This document shows positions 23,251-32,875 of a stretch of 52,559 nt of DNA, one piece after another. The stretch is from Candidatus Dormiibacterota bacterium. GTDB lineage: Bacteria; Chloroflexota; Dormibacteria; Dormibacterales; Dormibacteraceae. Each line of letters begins with the position of its first letter. Position 1 is the first letter of the stretch. The translations under genes and the position numbers were made by a program. The stretch covers positions 1 to 52,559 of the forward strand of contig PLYZ01000029.1 of assembly GCA_003151935.1 (NCBI GenBank), written 5' to 3'. The notes beneath the pieces are model-generated. The model saw only the letters and a list, made by a program, of their open reading frames with translations, was not told the DNA's origin and did no database searches.

Positions 23251-24342
23251 TCAATCGCTCGCGAGGATTCGCTGAAAAGCGCTGAGATAGCTGTCGTCCC
23301 CGGCCTGCTGCCTCAAGAGCCAGTACTCGGCACCCCAGAACAGGTATGCATCCAGCGGGCTGCCCGATTCGCGAGCCAGGACCAGGCATCGGTTGTAGTT
23401 CTCGATTACCCGCTCCGGCGGGCAGCTCGCCATGGCGCGGCCCGATGGATTCGGGGGAGTCGCCACCGCCTCCCACGGTTCTGCCTGTCCTTCGGCGATC
23501 ATCAGCCGCCGGCCCTGCGCTCCCGCCCGCTCGAGCAGGCGTCTGGCTCGCTTCCGCCATGCATGCTCCTGCGCGTCCAGATAAACGGTCCATCCGCCGG
23601 CAGCCCCGAGGGCGTGACATGGATAGACGTCCACGCCGATGATGCCGGCCGCCTCCTCCGCCAGGGACAGCGAGTCACCCTGGTCGCGAGTCCGCCACCA
23701 CTGCTGGGCGGCGACTGGGATTGACATCGGGAGGAAGCCGTTCAGAAGGATGGGCCGCTTCGCATCCAGCCGCCGCACCTCTTCGATCTCTCGCTTGACG
23801 AAACCGGTCGATAGCCGCCACGAGTGCTCGATGCCGAGCGGATCGACAGCTTCGTGCTCGACCTGCCAGGCGATGACCGACTCATGGTCCCGGTATCGAC
23901 CTACCACCCTGGCCAGGAACGCGAGCGCTCCCCTCAACAGCTCCGGATGAGATGCCTCGCTGACCAGCGAGCCTTCCGGCAGTGGCGCAGGGAGGTGGTG
24001 ATCGGGCACGAAGAACTCCGGGTAGCCGAAGTTCTTGACCGCCCCGAGCGCGAGGATCAACTGCTTGCCGGCGCTCTCCGCGGCGTCGACCTGCCAATCC
24101 AACGGCGAGAAATCGAAAACTCCGGGTGCCGGCTCCATGCGGTTCCAGAGCGCCGCCAGGCGGACGAGTTCGTAGGGATGCTCGAGGAGCGCGGAAAGCG
24201 CGGCCCGTGGTACCAATCCCAGGCCCTCGGCCTGTAGCGGACGGAAGCTGATGCCGATGCGCGTCGCACCGCGCGGTTCGACACGAACGTGCCGCCATCG
24301 ATCCGCCAGCGGCCGCTCCGCCCGTGCGATGCGAAGGCTCAC
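23251..24342 (-). CDS. GH-A-like (beta/alpha)8 glycosidase-type protein, cytoplasmic
   Basis: A 363-residue TIM-barrel protein resembling clan GH-A glycosidases. The barrel's early strand reads YELVRLAALWNRMEPAPGVF. The acid/base region AWQVEHEAVD has Glu, but the usual Asn before it is His. The candidate nucleophile Glu is in LMIAEGQAEPW and the last strands in AYLFWGAEYWLL. No signal peptide is present. It is a paralogue of the exported protein at 33270-34385, which has the canonical AWQVENEP. The substrate cannot be predicted. It diverges from the multi-PAS kinase operon. Confidence 0.75.
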   Translation of the reverse strand: MSLRIARAERPLADRWRHVRVEPRGATRIGISFRPLQAEGLGLVPRAALSALLEHPYELVRLAALWNRMEPAPGVFDFSPLDWQVDAAESAGKQLILALGAVKNFGYPEFFVPDHHLPAPLPEGSLVSEASHPELLRGALAFLARVVGRYRDHESVIAWQVEHEAVDPLGIEHSWRLSTGFVKREIEEVRRLDAKRPILLNGFLPMSIPVAAQQWWRTRDQGDSLSLAEEAAGIIGVDVYPCHALGAAGGWTVYLDAQEHAWRKRARRLLERAGAQGRRLMIAEGQAEPWEAVATPPNPSGRAMASCPPERVIENYNRCLVLARESGSPLDAYLFWGAEYWLLRQQAGDDSYLSAFQRILASD

Positions 24343-24587
24343 CGCCGGCTTCGGATCAGAATCAGACCCTGCCCATGCCGCGACAAGGTATCAGGGCCGC
24401 AGCGGGTGTTTGCGTGATAGAACACCTGCTCTTCGCTTGCGGGCCCCGCCGAATGCAGGGGGCCGAGCCCACGGTTCTCAGGTTGTAGGTGCGCTGCCTC
24501 CAATCAGAGAATGAAACGTGACAATCCAGCGAGGTCCTCCGCCCAGGCCGATCCGGTCTCGTTGCGCCGGCAGGAGGCTGAGTTGAC

Positions 24588-27500
24588 TTGGCGGTAAAGC
24601 GACCACTGCCAACCAACGGCCACCCGGCCGGCGTTGATCTAAAAGCCCGCGCCGACGGAATGCATATCGGGTCCGGAAGAGTGAACCCCCGAGCTGGTGG
24701 CATGCACCGGCTGGTCGACCCCGCTCTGTTCGACGATCCGGACGCTGCCGCCAGCTTCATCGGCGGCATGCTCGAGGCATCGACCGAATACTCGATTATC
24801 GGCAAGGATCTCGACGGGACGATCCTGCTCTGGAATGAGGGCGCGCGTCGCCTGTACGGATACGAGCCTGAGGATGTCGTAGGCCGGGCCAACTCGTCGA
24901 TCCTTCACACCATCGACGACGTTGCGGCGGGCCTGCCGCAGAGGATGATGGCTACGGCTCTCAAGACAGGCAAGTACGAGGGCACCGTCATGCGCCGGCG
25001 CAAAAACGGCACCACCTTCAACGCCCGCGTCGTGCTGACTCCGCGCAAGGACAACAATGGCAACGCGATCGGATTCCTCCTCATCTCCAAGGACGTGTCC
25101 GACGAGATCCGCTTGACCCAGGTGCTGGAGGCCACCCAGGTCTATACGCGGTCCCTGATGGAGTCGAACATCGACGCCATCATGACCACCGACCCGCTGG
25201 GCATCATCACCGACGTCAACCAGCAGACGGAGTCGCTCACCGGGCACTCCCGCGAAGAGCTGATCGGGTCCCGCTTCAACCGGTACTTCACCGAACCCCG
25301 CAAAGCGGACGAGGCCATCCGTCTCGTGCTCCGCGAGGGCAGGGTCGCCAACTATGAGCTCACGGCCCGCTCGAAGTCCGGCCACGAGACCCTGGTCAGC
25401 TACAACGCTACGGCATTTTTCGACCGGGACCGCAAGCTCCAGGGCGTGTTCGCGGCCGCGCGCGACATCACCGAACAGAAGAAGCTCGAGGAGCAGCTTC
25501 GAGAGCAGCAGAACTACCTCCGAGGTCTCATCGAGGCTTCGTTCGACGGTCTCGTCATGGTTGATTCGCAGGGCCTCATCTCGGACCTGAACGAGCAGAT
25601 GTGCCGCCTGTCCGGTTACGCACGTGAAGACCTGCTGGGCACGGCGTTCGCCACCTACTTCGTCGAGCCTGAGCGCGCCACCGCGGGGGTCACGGAGACG
25701 TTCGATGAAGGCTCGATAAAGGACTATGTCTTAACGCTGCTGACGCGGTCCGGGCAGAAGCTGCAGGTGTCCGTCAACGCCTCGATCTTCCGGGATCACG
25801 TCGGCAACGTGCGGGGCATCTTCGCCTCGGCCCGCGACATCACCGACCAGGCCGTATTGCAGGCCCAGCTTCTGAGCGAGCGCGCTTACAACCGCGGCCT
25901 CATCGAGGCCTCGTTCGACGGCCTCGTCATGGTCGACCCGATGCTGACCATCACCGACGTGAACGAGAAGATGTGCCAGATGTCCGGGTACGAGAGGACC
26001 GAGCTCATCGGCAGCACCTTCCAGCACTACTTCACCGACGCCAAGCGTGCCGCGGCCGGCGTCCGCAACACCCTGGACAAGGGCGCTCTCACCAACTACG
26101 AGCTCACCCTGCGCACCAAGGATGGCCACGAGCAGTTGGTGTCGTTCAACGCCGCAACTTTCACCGACCAGGCCGGGAAGGTACGGGGAATCTTCGCGTC
26201 AGCCCGCGACATCACCGAACAGGGGAGCCTCCAGAAGCTGCTGGCTGAGGAGCAGGCCTACAACCGAGGTCTCTTCGAAGCCTCACGCGACGGCCTGGTG
26301 ACCGTGAACGATGACATGCGAATCACCGACGTGAACGAGACGCTTTGCAAGATGGTCGGGCGGACTCGCGCGCAGCTGGTCGGTTCGATGTTCCCGGAAC
26401 ACTTCACCGAGCGCGACCGCGCAATCGATGGCGTGCGTCTCACGTTCGAGAAAGGCCTGGTCACCAACTACGTGCTGACCATGCAGGCGGCCAACGATCG
26501 AAAGCTGCAGGTTTCCTTCAACGCCGCGGTCTTCCGCGACGCCGCCGGCGTTGTGCGTGGCATTTTCGCCTCGTTCCGCGACGTCACCGACCAGCAAGAG
26601 CTCGAGCTTCAGCTCCGCGACACCCAGGTCTATACGCGCTCCCTGATCGAGTCGAACGTCGACGGCATCATGACCACCGACCCGCTGGGCGTGATCACCG
26701 ACGTGAACGAGCAGATGGTGGCGCTCACCGGCCGCACCCGAGAGGAGCTGATCGGCTCACCCTTCAAGACCTATTTCACCGAACCCGATCGAGCCGAGGA
26801 AGCCATCCGGCTGGTGCTGCACGAGGGCAAGGTCACCAACTACGAGCTGACCGCCCGTTCCAAGGAGGGTCGCGAAACGGTGGTCAGCTACAACGCGAGT
26901 GCGTTCTTCGACCGCGACAACCGCCTACAGGGCGTGTTCGCGGCAGCGCGCACCATCACCGCCCAGAGAAAGCTCGAGGAGCAGCTGCGGGAGCAGCAGG
27001 CATACCTACGAGGTCTGATCGAATCGTCCGGGGATGGCCTCATCACGGTCGACCCGGACGGCTTCATCTCCGACGTCAACGACCAGATGTGCCGCATGTC
27101 GGGCTACGGGCGAGCGGATCTCAACGGCACCCAGTTCGCCGACTACTTCACCGAGCGGGAAGTCGCTCGCGCAGGTGTCAAGCAGACCTTCGAGATGGGC
27201 GTGGTCACCGAGTACGCACTGACGATGGTCGCGCGCACCCGCCGCCATCTGCAAGTGACGTTCAACGCGTCGGTGTTCAAGGATTCGGGCGGCATCGCGC
27301 GCGGCATCTTCGCCTCCGTCCGCGACGTGACCGATCGCGTGCGCCTCGAAGAGCAGATGCGTGAGCAGCAGGCCTACCTCCGAGGGCTGATCGAATCGTC
27401 CGGAGACGGCCTGGTCACGGTTGACCCCGAGGGGTTCATCACCGACCTCAACGAGCAGATGTGCCGTATGACCGGCTATGCGCGGCAGGAGCTCATGGGC

Positions 27501-29216
27501 TCTGTGTTCAAGCGGTACTTCACGCAGCCGGACAATGCCGAGATGGGCGTGCGCCGGACCCTGGCGGAGGGTGGGGTCACGAACTACGAGCTGGTGCTCG
27601 AGTCAAAGGGAGGCCGGAAAGCCGCCGTCTCGTTCAACGCCTCGGTGTTCAGGGCCCCCGACGGCCATATCGAGGGCATCTTCGCGTCCATGCGGGACAT
27701 CTCCGAAAAAGCTCGCCTGGAAACCCAGCTGACCGAGCAACAGGTTTACAACCGCTCGCTGTTCGAGGCTTCGGCGGACGCCCTGTTCGCCATCGCGCCC
27801 GACGGCGTCATCACCGACGTCAACGAGGAGGCGACTCGGCTCAGCGGCTACACCCGCAAGCATCTGATCAGCTCGCGCTTCAATGACTATTTCACCGACC
27901 CCACTCAGGCTGCGGCAGGCGCTGCCAAGACGTTCGCCGAAGGTCGAGTCATCGGCTACGAGCTCGTGATCGTGACCCGCCAGGGCCGGCGCATAACGGT
28001 GAGCGTCAATGCCGGTGTGTTCACCGACGCGACCGGTCAGGCGCTCGGGATTCTTGCAGGCGCCCGCGAGATCAGTGCTCAGAAGCAGCTGGAGCAACAG
28101 CTGCGCGACTCGCAGGTCTATACGCGCTCGCTGATCGAGTCCAACATCGACGCCCTCGTCACTACGGACGCGGTCGGCGTGATCACCGATGTCAACCAGC
28201 AGATGGAGGCGCTGACTGGCCACGGACGCAACGAGCTCATCGGTTCGGACCTCAAGAACTACTTCACAGAGCCCGAACAGGTTGAGGAGGGCGTGCGCCA
28301 GACACTCCGTGACGGGAAGGTCACCGATTACGAGCTCACGGCCCGCAGCCGGGATGGTAAGGAGACCGTCGTCGTTTACAACGCCGCCACGCTTTTCGAT
28401 CCCGACCACAAGCTGGAGGGCATATTCGCCGCCGTGCGAGAGATCACCGAGCGCAAACGCTTCGAGCAGCAGCTGCAGGAGACCAACGTCGCGCTCGAGC
28501 GTGCGGACCAGGCCAAGGACCGCTTCCTGGCAAGCATGAGCCACGAGCTGCGAACTCCTCTGAACGCAATCATCGGCTTCACCGGAACCTTGCTCATGAA
28601 GCTGCCCGGCCCTCTCAACCCCGAGCAGGAAGGGCAGCTTCAGACCGTGCAGTCGAGCGGCCGCCACCTGCTCTCGATCATCAACGACCTCCTGGACCTG
28701 GCCAAGATCGAGTCCGGCAAATGGGAGGGCGACTTTCAGCCTCTGGATTGTGCGGAGGTGGCAAAGGAGGTCGTGGGCGGACTCAGCCCGCTGGCGCGCA
28801 ACAAGGGAATCGGCTTCACGGTGGTCGCACCGGAGCATGCGGTGACAGCCTCCCTTGATCGCCGTGCACTGAGCCAGATCCTGATCAATCTCAGCAGCAA
28901 CGCGATCAAGTTCACCGATAAGGGTGAGGTTCGCATCGAGATCCACGAAGGAATATCCGACGGGCGGGCGACGGTGCGGTTCGACGTGATCGATACAGGC
29001 ATCGGGATCAAACAGCAAGATCAGGACAAGCTCTTCAAAGCGTTCGAGCAGCTCAAGACTTTCGGGATCGCCGCGCCCAGAGAAGGCACAGGCCTGGGGC
29101 TGTACATCTGCCAACGTCTGGCGAGACTCCTCGGCGGGAGCATCGAGTTCACGAGCCAGCTTGGGACGGGCAGCGTCTTCAGCTTCATCGTGCCGAGAGA
29201 GCATCTTGAGCAGTAA
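24588..29216 (+). CDS. Soluble histidine kinase with ten PAS domains
   Basis: A 1542-residue cytoplasmic kinase from TTG 24588, ten bases after AGGAGG. A divergent first PAS (about residues 45-180) is followed by nine PAS repeats of exactly 124 residues, starting at residue 185. Each has the form YxRxLxExxxDxxxxxxxxG, IxDVNExM, YFT, VTNYELT and GIFAxxRDIT. Then come HisKA (H-box SMSHELRTPLNAI, His1319) and HATPase (NLSSNAIKFTD, DTGIGI, GTGLGLYIC). There is no membrane segment. Many tandem PAS domains usually integrate several ligands or form a long signalling rod. It heads a four-gene operon with a receiver and two further kinases, whose receivers are its likely phosphorylation targets. Confidence 0.9.
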   Translation: MAVKRPLPTNGHPAGVDLKARADGMHIGSGRVNPRAGGMHRLVDPALFDDPDAAASFIGGMLEASTEYSIIGKDLDGTILLWNEGARRLYGYEPEDVVGRANSSILHTIDDVAAGLPQRMMATALKTGKYEGTVMRRRKNGTTFNARVVLTPRKDNNGNAIGFLLISKDVSDEIRLTQVLEATQVYTRSLMESNIDAIMTTDPLGIITDVNQQTESLTGHSREELIGSRFNRYFTEPRKADEAIRLVLREGRVANYELTARSKSGHETLVSYNATAFFDRDRKLQGVFAAARDITEQKKLEEQLREQQNYLRGLIEASFDGLVMVDSQGLISDLNEQMCRLSGYAREDLLGTAFATYFVEPERATAGVTETFDEGSIKDYVLTLLTRSGQKLQVSVNASIFRDHVGNVRGIFASARDITDQAVLQAQLLSERAYNRGLIEASFDGLVMVDPMLTITDVNEKMCQMSGYERTELIGSTFQHYFTDAKRAAAGVRNTLDKGALTNYELTLRTKDGHEQLVSFNAATFTDQAGKVRGIFASARDITEQGSLQKLLAEEQAYNRGLFEASRDGLVTVNDDMRITDVNETLCKMVGRTRAQLVGSMFPEHFTERDRAIDGVRLTFEKGLVTNYVLTMQAANDRKLQVSFNAAVFRDAAGVVRGIFASFRDVTDQQELELQLRDTQVYTRSLIESNVDGIMTTDPLGVITDVNEQMVALTGRTREELIGSPFKTYFTEPDRAEEAIRLVLHEGKVTNYELTARSKEGRETVVSYNASAFFDRDNRLQGVFAAARTITAQRKLEEQLREQQAYLRGLIESSGDGLITVDPDGFISDVNDQMCRMSGYGRADLNGTQFADYFTEREVARAGVKQTFEMGVVTEYALTMVARTRRHLQVTFNASVFKDSGGIARGIFASVRDVTDRVRLEEQMREQQAYLRGLIESSGDGLVTVDPEGFITDLNEQMCRMTGYARQELMGSVFKRYFTQPDNAEMGVRRTLAEGGVTNYELVLESKGGRKAAVSFNASVFRAPDGHIEGIFASMRDISEKARLETQLTEQQVYNRSLFEASADALFAIAPDGVITDVNEEATRLSGYTRKHLISSRFNDYFTDPTQAAAGAAKTFAEGRVIGYELVIVTRQGRRITVSVNAGVFTDATGQALGILAGAREISAQKQLEQQLRDSQVYTRSLIESNIDALVTTDAVGVITDVNQQMEALTGHGRNELIGSDLKNYFTEPEQVEEGVRQTLRDGKVTDYELTARSRDGKETVVVYNAATLFDPDHKLEGIFAAVREITERKRFEQQLQETNVALERADQAKDRFLASMSHELRTPLNAIIGFTGTLLMKLPGPLNPEQEGQLQTVQSSGRHLLSIINDLLDLAKIESGKWEGDFQPLDCAEVAKEVVGGLSPLARNKGIGFTVVAPEHAVTASLDRRALSQILINLSSNAIKFTDKGEVRIEIHEGISDGRATVRFDVIDTGIGIKQQDQDKLFKAFEQLKTFGIAAPREGTGLGLYICQRLARLLGGSIEFTSQLGTGSVFSFIVPREHLEQ
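25140..28487 (+). repeat. Nine tandem 372-bp PAS-coding repeats
   Basis: Nine in-frame units of exactly 372 bp (124 codons), with boundaries at 25140 + 372n. The bases CAGGTCTATACGCG recur at every fourth unit boundary (25137, 26625, 28113: exactly 1488 bases apart), where the protein reads VYTRSLxESN. So units 1, 5 and 9 form one type and the others follow between them. The absence of any length change over 3.3 kb indicates recent or selected expansion. Confidence 0.9.
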
Positions 29217-29610
29217 GAACGACCTGGTCCTTGTCGTCGAGGACAACAAGGCCAGCAGCGACCTGATGACCTATCTGCTAAGAGCGGCAGGTCACACTGT
29301 GATGACCTGTACCGACGGCGCTGACGCGATCGCGATCGCGGGGCAGGAGCGCCCTAGGGTCATCGTGATGGACCTTCAGCTCGAACGGATGAGCGGGCTC
29401 GAGGCGGCGGCCGTGCTCGCCGCCGATCCCAAGCTGAAGGCGATTCCCAGGATCGCGGTGACGGCTTACGCGATGGTCGGCGACCGTGACCGTGTGCTGA
29501 AAGCCGGGTTCCAGGGCTACATCGCAAAACCCATCGAACCCACCACCTTTGCGGCGCAGATCAAGGCCTTCTTCCTGCCGGCCGCTGTGCGTTCGCCGGA
29601 CGGCAGTTGA
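29206..29610 (+). CDS. Single-domain response regulator
   Basis: A 134-residue stand-alone receiver: acidic pocket Glu12-Asp13 (VVEDN), phospho-acceptor Asp56 (VIVMDLQL), switch Thr in AVTAYA and Lys in YIAKPIE. It has no output domain. TTG 29206 overlaps the end of the kinase gene by 11 bases, and its stop abuts the next GTG. Lone receivers of this kind act as phosphotransfer shuttles or bind protein targets. The ten-PAS kinase upstream is its likely donor. Confidence 0.9.
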   Translation: MSSKNDLVLVVEDNKASSDLMTYLLRAAGHTVMTCTDGADAIAIAGQERPRVIVMDLQLERMSGLEAAAVLAADPKLKAIPRIAVTAYAMVGDRDRVLKAGFQGYIAKPIEPTTFAAQIKAFFLPAAVRSPDGS

Positions 29611-31620
29611 GTGGCGACAGCGGTCGTGGTCGACGACACCGCCGCGGATCGGCAGCTTGCCGAGACGCTCCTGAAGCATGCCGGGTACGAGGTACTGTCG
29701 AGCGGCGACGGACTGGCGGGGCTGGAGCTGATCAAGAAAGTGAAGCCGGACCTCATCGTCACCGACCTGATCACGCCGACCATCGACGGCTATGACCTGG
29801 CACGGGCTGTTCGTACGGATCCGTCGACAGCATCGATTCCGATCATCATGGTGACAGCCCATTACCTGGAGCCTGAAGTCCGCCGCCTGGCGGCCCAGAT
29901 GCACATCCAGCAGGTGATCATCAAGCCGTTCGAGCCGCCGGTGTTTCTCGACGCCGTCGCCAGGGCCAAGCGCGACATGGAGCTTGAAGGCAGCCCTAAG
30001 TCAACCCCAGGAGAGTTTCATATCGGCCACCTACGCCTGGTGTCGGCCAAGCTGTACGAGAAGGTACAGGAGCTCGAGGCGGCCAAGGCCGACTTCGAGG
30101 CGACCGCAAGCAGGTATCGCTTGCTCTTCAGAGCTCACCCCGAACCGATGTGGGTTTTCGACCTCGAGACGCTCCGCTTCCTCGAGGTCAATGACGCCGC
30201 CATCCGAAGTTACGGCTACTCGCGAGAAGAGTTCCTGGCTTTGACGATCAAGGACATCGATCCACCCGGACAGGCGCCGGCTTCACTGGACGCCTCTAAC
30301 AACGGTGCGAATCCGGACCAGCCGACAACCGGACTCCATCGCCTGAAGGATGGCACGGTGATCGAGGTCCAGATCTCGACCCGCGATATCGGACATCGAT
30401 CTCGTTACGTCATGGCGCAGGACGTGACCGATAAGAAGAAGTACCAGCAGCAGCTCCAGCAAGCCCAACGGATGGAAAGTCTCGGGCAGCTCGCCGGCGG
30501 CGTCGCACACGATTTCAACAACCTTCTCGGTGTGATTCTCAACTTCAGCTGGTTTGTCAAGGCCAACCTCACCGCAGAGGTGGAGAGTGGGGAGGGTGAG
30601 CGGTGGCGCCCCGTGTTGAAAGACATGGAGCGCATCGAGCGAGCGGCCGAGAACGCGGCGCGACTCACCCATCAGCTGCTCGCCTTCGCACGGGCGGACG
30701 TCGTCCAGCCTCGGGCCCTGGACATCAACGTGGTCGTGGCCGAGACGGCGCCGATGTTGCGGCGCACCCTGGGCGAGCACATCGACCTCGTGGCTGTTCC
30801 AGGGCCTGCCTTATGGCCGGTGATGATCGACTCGGGACAGCTGAGCCAGGTGCTCACGAACCTGGCGGTAAACTCGCGCGACGCGATGCCGAAAGGCGGC
30901 AAGCTGACCATTGACGTGGAAAACGTCGACGTCGACCTGGCGTACGCCGCATCGCGACCGACCTTGAAACCCGGGCGGTACGTCCGGCTGCGCGTCAGCG
31001 ACACAGGCGCTGAAATGAACAAGGTGACGTTGGACCACGTTTTCGAGCCATTTTTCACAACCAAGCCCAGAGGACAGGGCACCGGTCTCGGTCTCGCGAC
31101 CGTCTACGGGATCGTGACGCAGGCAGGCGGAACCATCGACGTTTACTCCGAACAGGGCCTTGGCACGCGCGTATCGGTGCTCTTGCCGGCCACCGACCAG
31201 GCTCCGACCGCCGTTGCGGCAATTTCTGACGCGCCGCGCGCCCGGGCCAGCGAGACGGTGCTCGTGGTCGAGGACTCTGACGACCTGCGCGAGATCGTCG
31301 ACCGGATCCTGACCCAGAACGGATACCAGGTCATGGTCGCCGCCAACGGAGCATCGGCCCTGGAGATGGCGCGCGGGTACGCAGGCCACATCGACCTTCT
31401 CTTGACCGATGTGATCATGCCCCACATGCAGGGGAATGAGCTGGCCCCGCGACTCATCGAGGCGCGACCTGATCTCCGTGTCCTCTACATGTCCGGTTTT
31501 GCCCAGCCGGCTCTCGGCGCCAACGGGACCCTGGCGCCTGCCGTGGCCCTACTGGATAAGCCGTTCAACGAGCCGACCTTGCTCGCCAGGGTCCGTCAGG
31601 TTCTCGAGACGACGACATGA
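29611..31620 (+). CDS. Hybrid histidine kinase REC-PAS-HisKA-HATPase-REC
   Basis: A 669-residue soluble hybrid kinase from GTG 29611, which directly follows the preceding TGA. Domains: receiver (1-125, Asp52), PAS (about 168-285), HisKA of the AHDFNNLLG type (His300), HATPase (about 400-530) and a second receiver (about 548-665, Asp600 in LLLTDVIMP). The G1 box reads DTGAEM (from Asp464), where DTGxGM is usual. The loss of that glycine may weaken ATP binding, though the G2 box GTGLGLAT is intact. Receivers at both ends suggest it both accepts and passes on phosphate within the operon's relay. Confidence 0.9.
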   Translation: MATAVVVDDTAADRQLAETLLKHAGYEVLSSGDGLAGLELIKKVKPDLIVTDLITPTIDGYDLARAVRTDPSTASIPIIMVTAHYLEPEVRRLAAQMHIQQVIIKPFEPPVFLDAVARAKRDMELEGSPKSTPGEFHIGHLRLVSAKLYEKVQELEAAKADFEATASRYRLLFRAHPEPMWVFDLETLRFLEVNDAAIRSYGYSREEFLALTIKDIDPPGQAPASLDASNNGANPDQPTTGLHRLKDGTVIEVQISTRDIGHRSRYVMAQDVTDKKKYQQQLQQAQRMESLGQLAGGVAHDFNNLLGVILNFSWFVKANLTAEVESGEGERWRPVLKDMERIERAAENAARLTHQLLAFARADVVQPRALDINVVVAETAPMLRRTLGEHIDLVAVPGPALWPVMIDSGQLSQVLTNLAVNSRDAMPKGGKLTIDVENVDVDLAYAASRPTLKPGRYVRLRVSDTGAEMNKVTLDHVFEPFFTTKPRGQGTGLGLATVYGIVTQAGGTIDVYSEQGLGTRVSVLLPATDQAPTAVAAISDAPRARASETVLVVEDSDDLREIVDRILTQNGYQVMVAANGASALEMARGYAGHIDLLLTDVIMPHMQGNELAPRLIEARPDLRVLYMSGFAQPALGANGTLAPAVALLDKPFNEPTLLARVRQVLETTT

Positions 31621-32741
31621 GCAGTCGCGTGCTGATCGTGGACGACAGCGAAGACGACGTCGAGATGCTCCAGAGGTTCCTGGGCGGTGAAGACACCGTG
31701 ATTCGAGGTCTGACCGACTCGACCCAGGCCGAACGGGTCTTCGACGAATTCGAGCCCGATCTCGTGTTGCTGGACCTGCACATGCCCCAGCCTGACGGGC
31801 TCGAGATCCTGCGGCGGATCCGCGATGCGCGAAGCCGGCTTGGATTCTTGCCGGTGTTGGTGCTGACCGGCGACATGGGTCGAGTCGCCCGCAACAACGC
31901 GTTGGACCTGGGCGCCGACGACTTCCTGATCAAGCCCCTGGACCGGCAAGAGGTCGTGCTTCGGGTGCGCAATCTCCTCTCCACCCGGAGGCTGCATGTG
32001 GAGCTCGCCCGCGCCTACCGGCACAAGAGCGAGTTTCTTGCCAGCATGAGCCATGAGCTGCGGACCCAGCTCAGCTCGGTCATCGGCTTCTCTGAGCTGC
32101 TCATCTCCGATACCACCGGCCGGTTTGACGGATCGCGCAGGCTTCAGTTCCTCACACAGATCAACTCGAGCGGACGCTACCTGCTGGACCTGACCAGCGA
32201 CATCCTCGACCTCGCCAAGATCGAGTCGGGCCAGAGCGTGCTGCGAATCGAGAACGTGCAGATCGCCGATGTGGTCAACGGGGTCACGAGCGCGATGGAG
32301 CCGCTGGCGGCCAAAAAGACGATCCGGATCGTCACCGACCTGACGGCTCACGGACAGGTTCCAGCCGATGCCGGCAAGCTGAAGCAGATGCTGCTCAATC
32401 TCGTGTCGAATGCCGTCAAGTTCACGCCCGAAGGCGGTTGCGTGACCATCGCTGCTCAGCGGCTTGTCGCGGCAGTCGAGATTTCCGTGTCCGACACGGG
32501 AATCGGCATCGCCGAGTCCGACCGGGAGCACCTGTTCGAGGAATTCCGCCAGGTCGATTCCGATGTCGCGCGCCAACATCACGGAACCGGTCTCGGATTG
32601 GCGCTGACGAAGCGCTTCGTCGAGCTCCACGGAGGTCACATAAGACTCACCAGCGAGGTGGGAAAGGGCAGCGTCTTCACGCTCAGCCTTCCCCTTGCGC
32701 CGAGTGCCGCAGAGTCAGCCGGTGTGAAGCTCGCCTCCTGA
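31617..32741 (+). CDS. Receiver-histidine kinase fusion (REC-HisKA-HATPase)
   Basis: A 374-residue protein whose ATG overlaps the preceding stop by four bases. An N-terminal receiver (acidic pair Asp9-Asp10, acceptor Asp53 in LVLLDLHMP, Lys in FLIKPLD) is joined to HisKA (SMSHELRTQLSSV, His146; the usual Pro is Gln) and HATPase (NLVSNAVKFT, DTGIGI, GTGLGLALT). This layout occurs in phosphorelay kinases switched by their own receiver. It is the last gene of the operon, and a strong bidirectional terminator follows 80 bases later. The operon encodes no DNA-binding or enzymatic output, so its target lies elsewhere. Confidence 0.9.
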   Translation: MSSRVLIVDDSEDDVEMLQRFLGGEDTVIRGLTDSTQAERVFDEFEPDLVLLDLHMPQPDGLEILRRIRDARSRLGFLPVLVLTGDMGRVARNNALDLGADDFLIKPLDRQEVVLRVRNLLSTRRLHVELARAYRHKSEFLASMSHELRTQLSSVIGFSELLISDTTGRFDGSRRLQFLTQINSSGRYLLDLTSDILDLAKIESGQSVLRIENVQIADVVNGVTSAMEPLAAKKTIRIVTDLTAHGQVPADAGKLKQMLLNLVSNAVKFTPEGGCVTIAAQRLVAAVEISVSDTGIGIAESDREHLFEEFRQVDSDVARQHHGTGLGLALTKRFVELHGGHIRLTSEVGKGSVFTLSLPLAPSAAESAGVKLAS

Positions 32742-32823
32742 GCAGCTCACCCCGCGTCCCGAAAGAAGATGAACGGACTGTGGCTCGCGGTCTCGACCTC
32801 AGGAACGTACGAGAAGCTAGACC

Positions 32824-32858
32824 AAAGGAAGGGCCGGCATTTCACCGGCCCTCCCTTT
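32824..32858. terminator. Strong bidirectional hairpin terminator
   Basis: AAAGGAAGGGCCGG (32824-32837) pairs with CCGGCCCTCCCTTT (32845-32858) around a seven-base loop, with one mismatch in 14. A-rich and T-rich outer ends serve both directions. It lies between the converging kinase operon and the small secreted-protein gene. Confidence 0.8.
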
Positions 32859-32875
32859 GCCGGGGTTTCGTGTCG

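Noticed and set aside
27603-29249. Long minus-strand open frame (about 548 codons) opposite the multi-PAS kinase
   Set aside because: It mirrors codon bias of the strongly coding plus strand, has no recognisable domain and no start signal. The plus-strand frame has clear PAS and kinase domains over the same bases.
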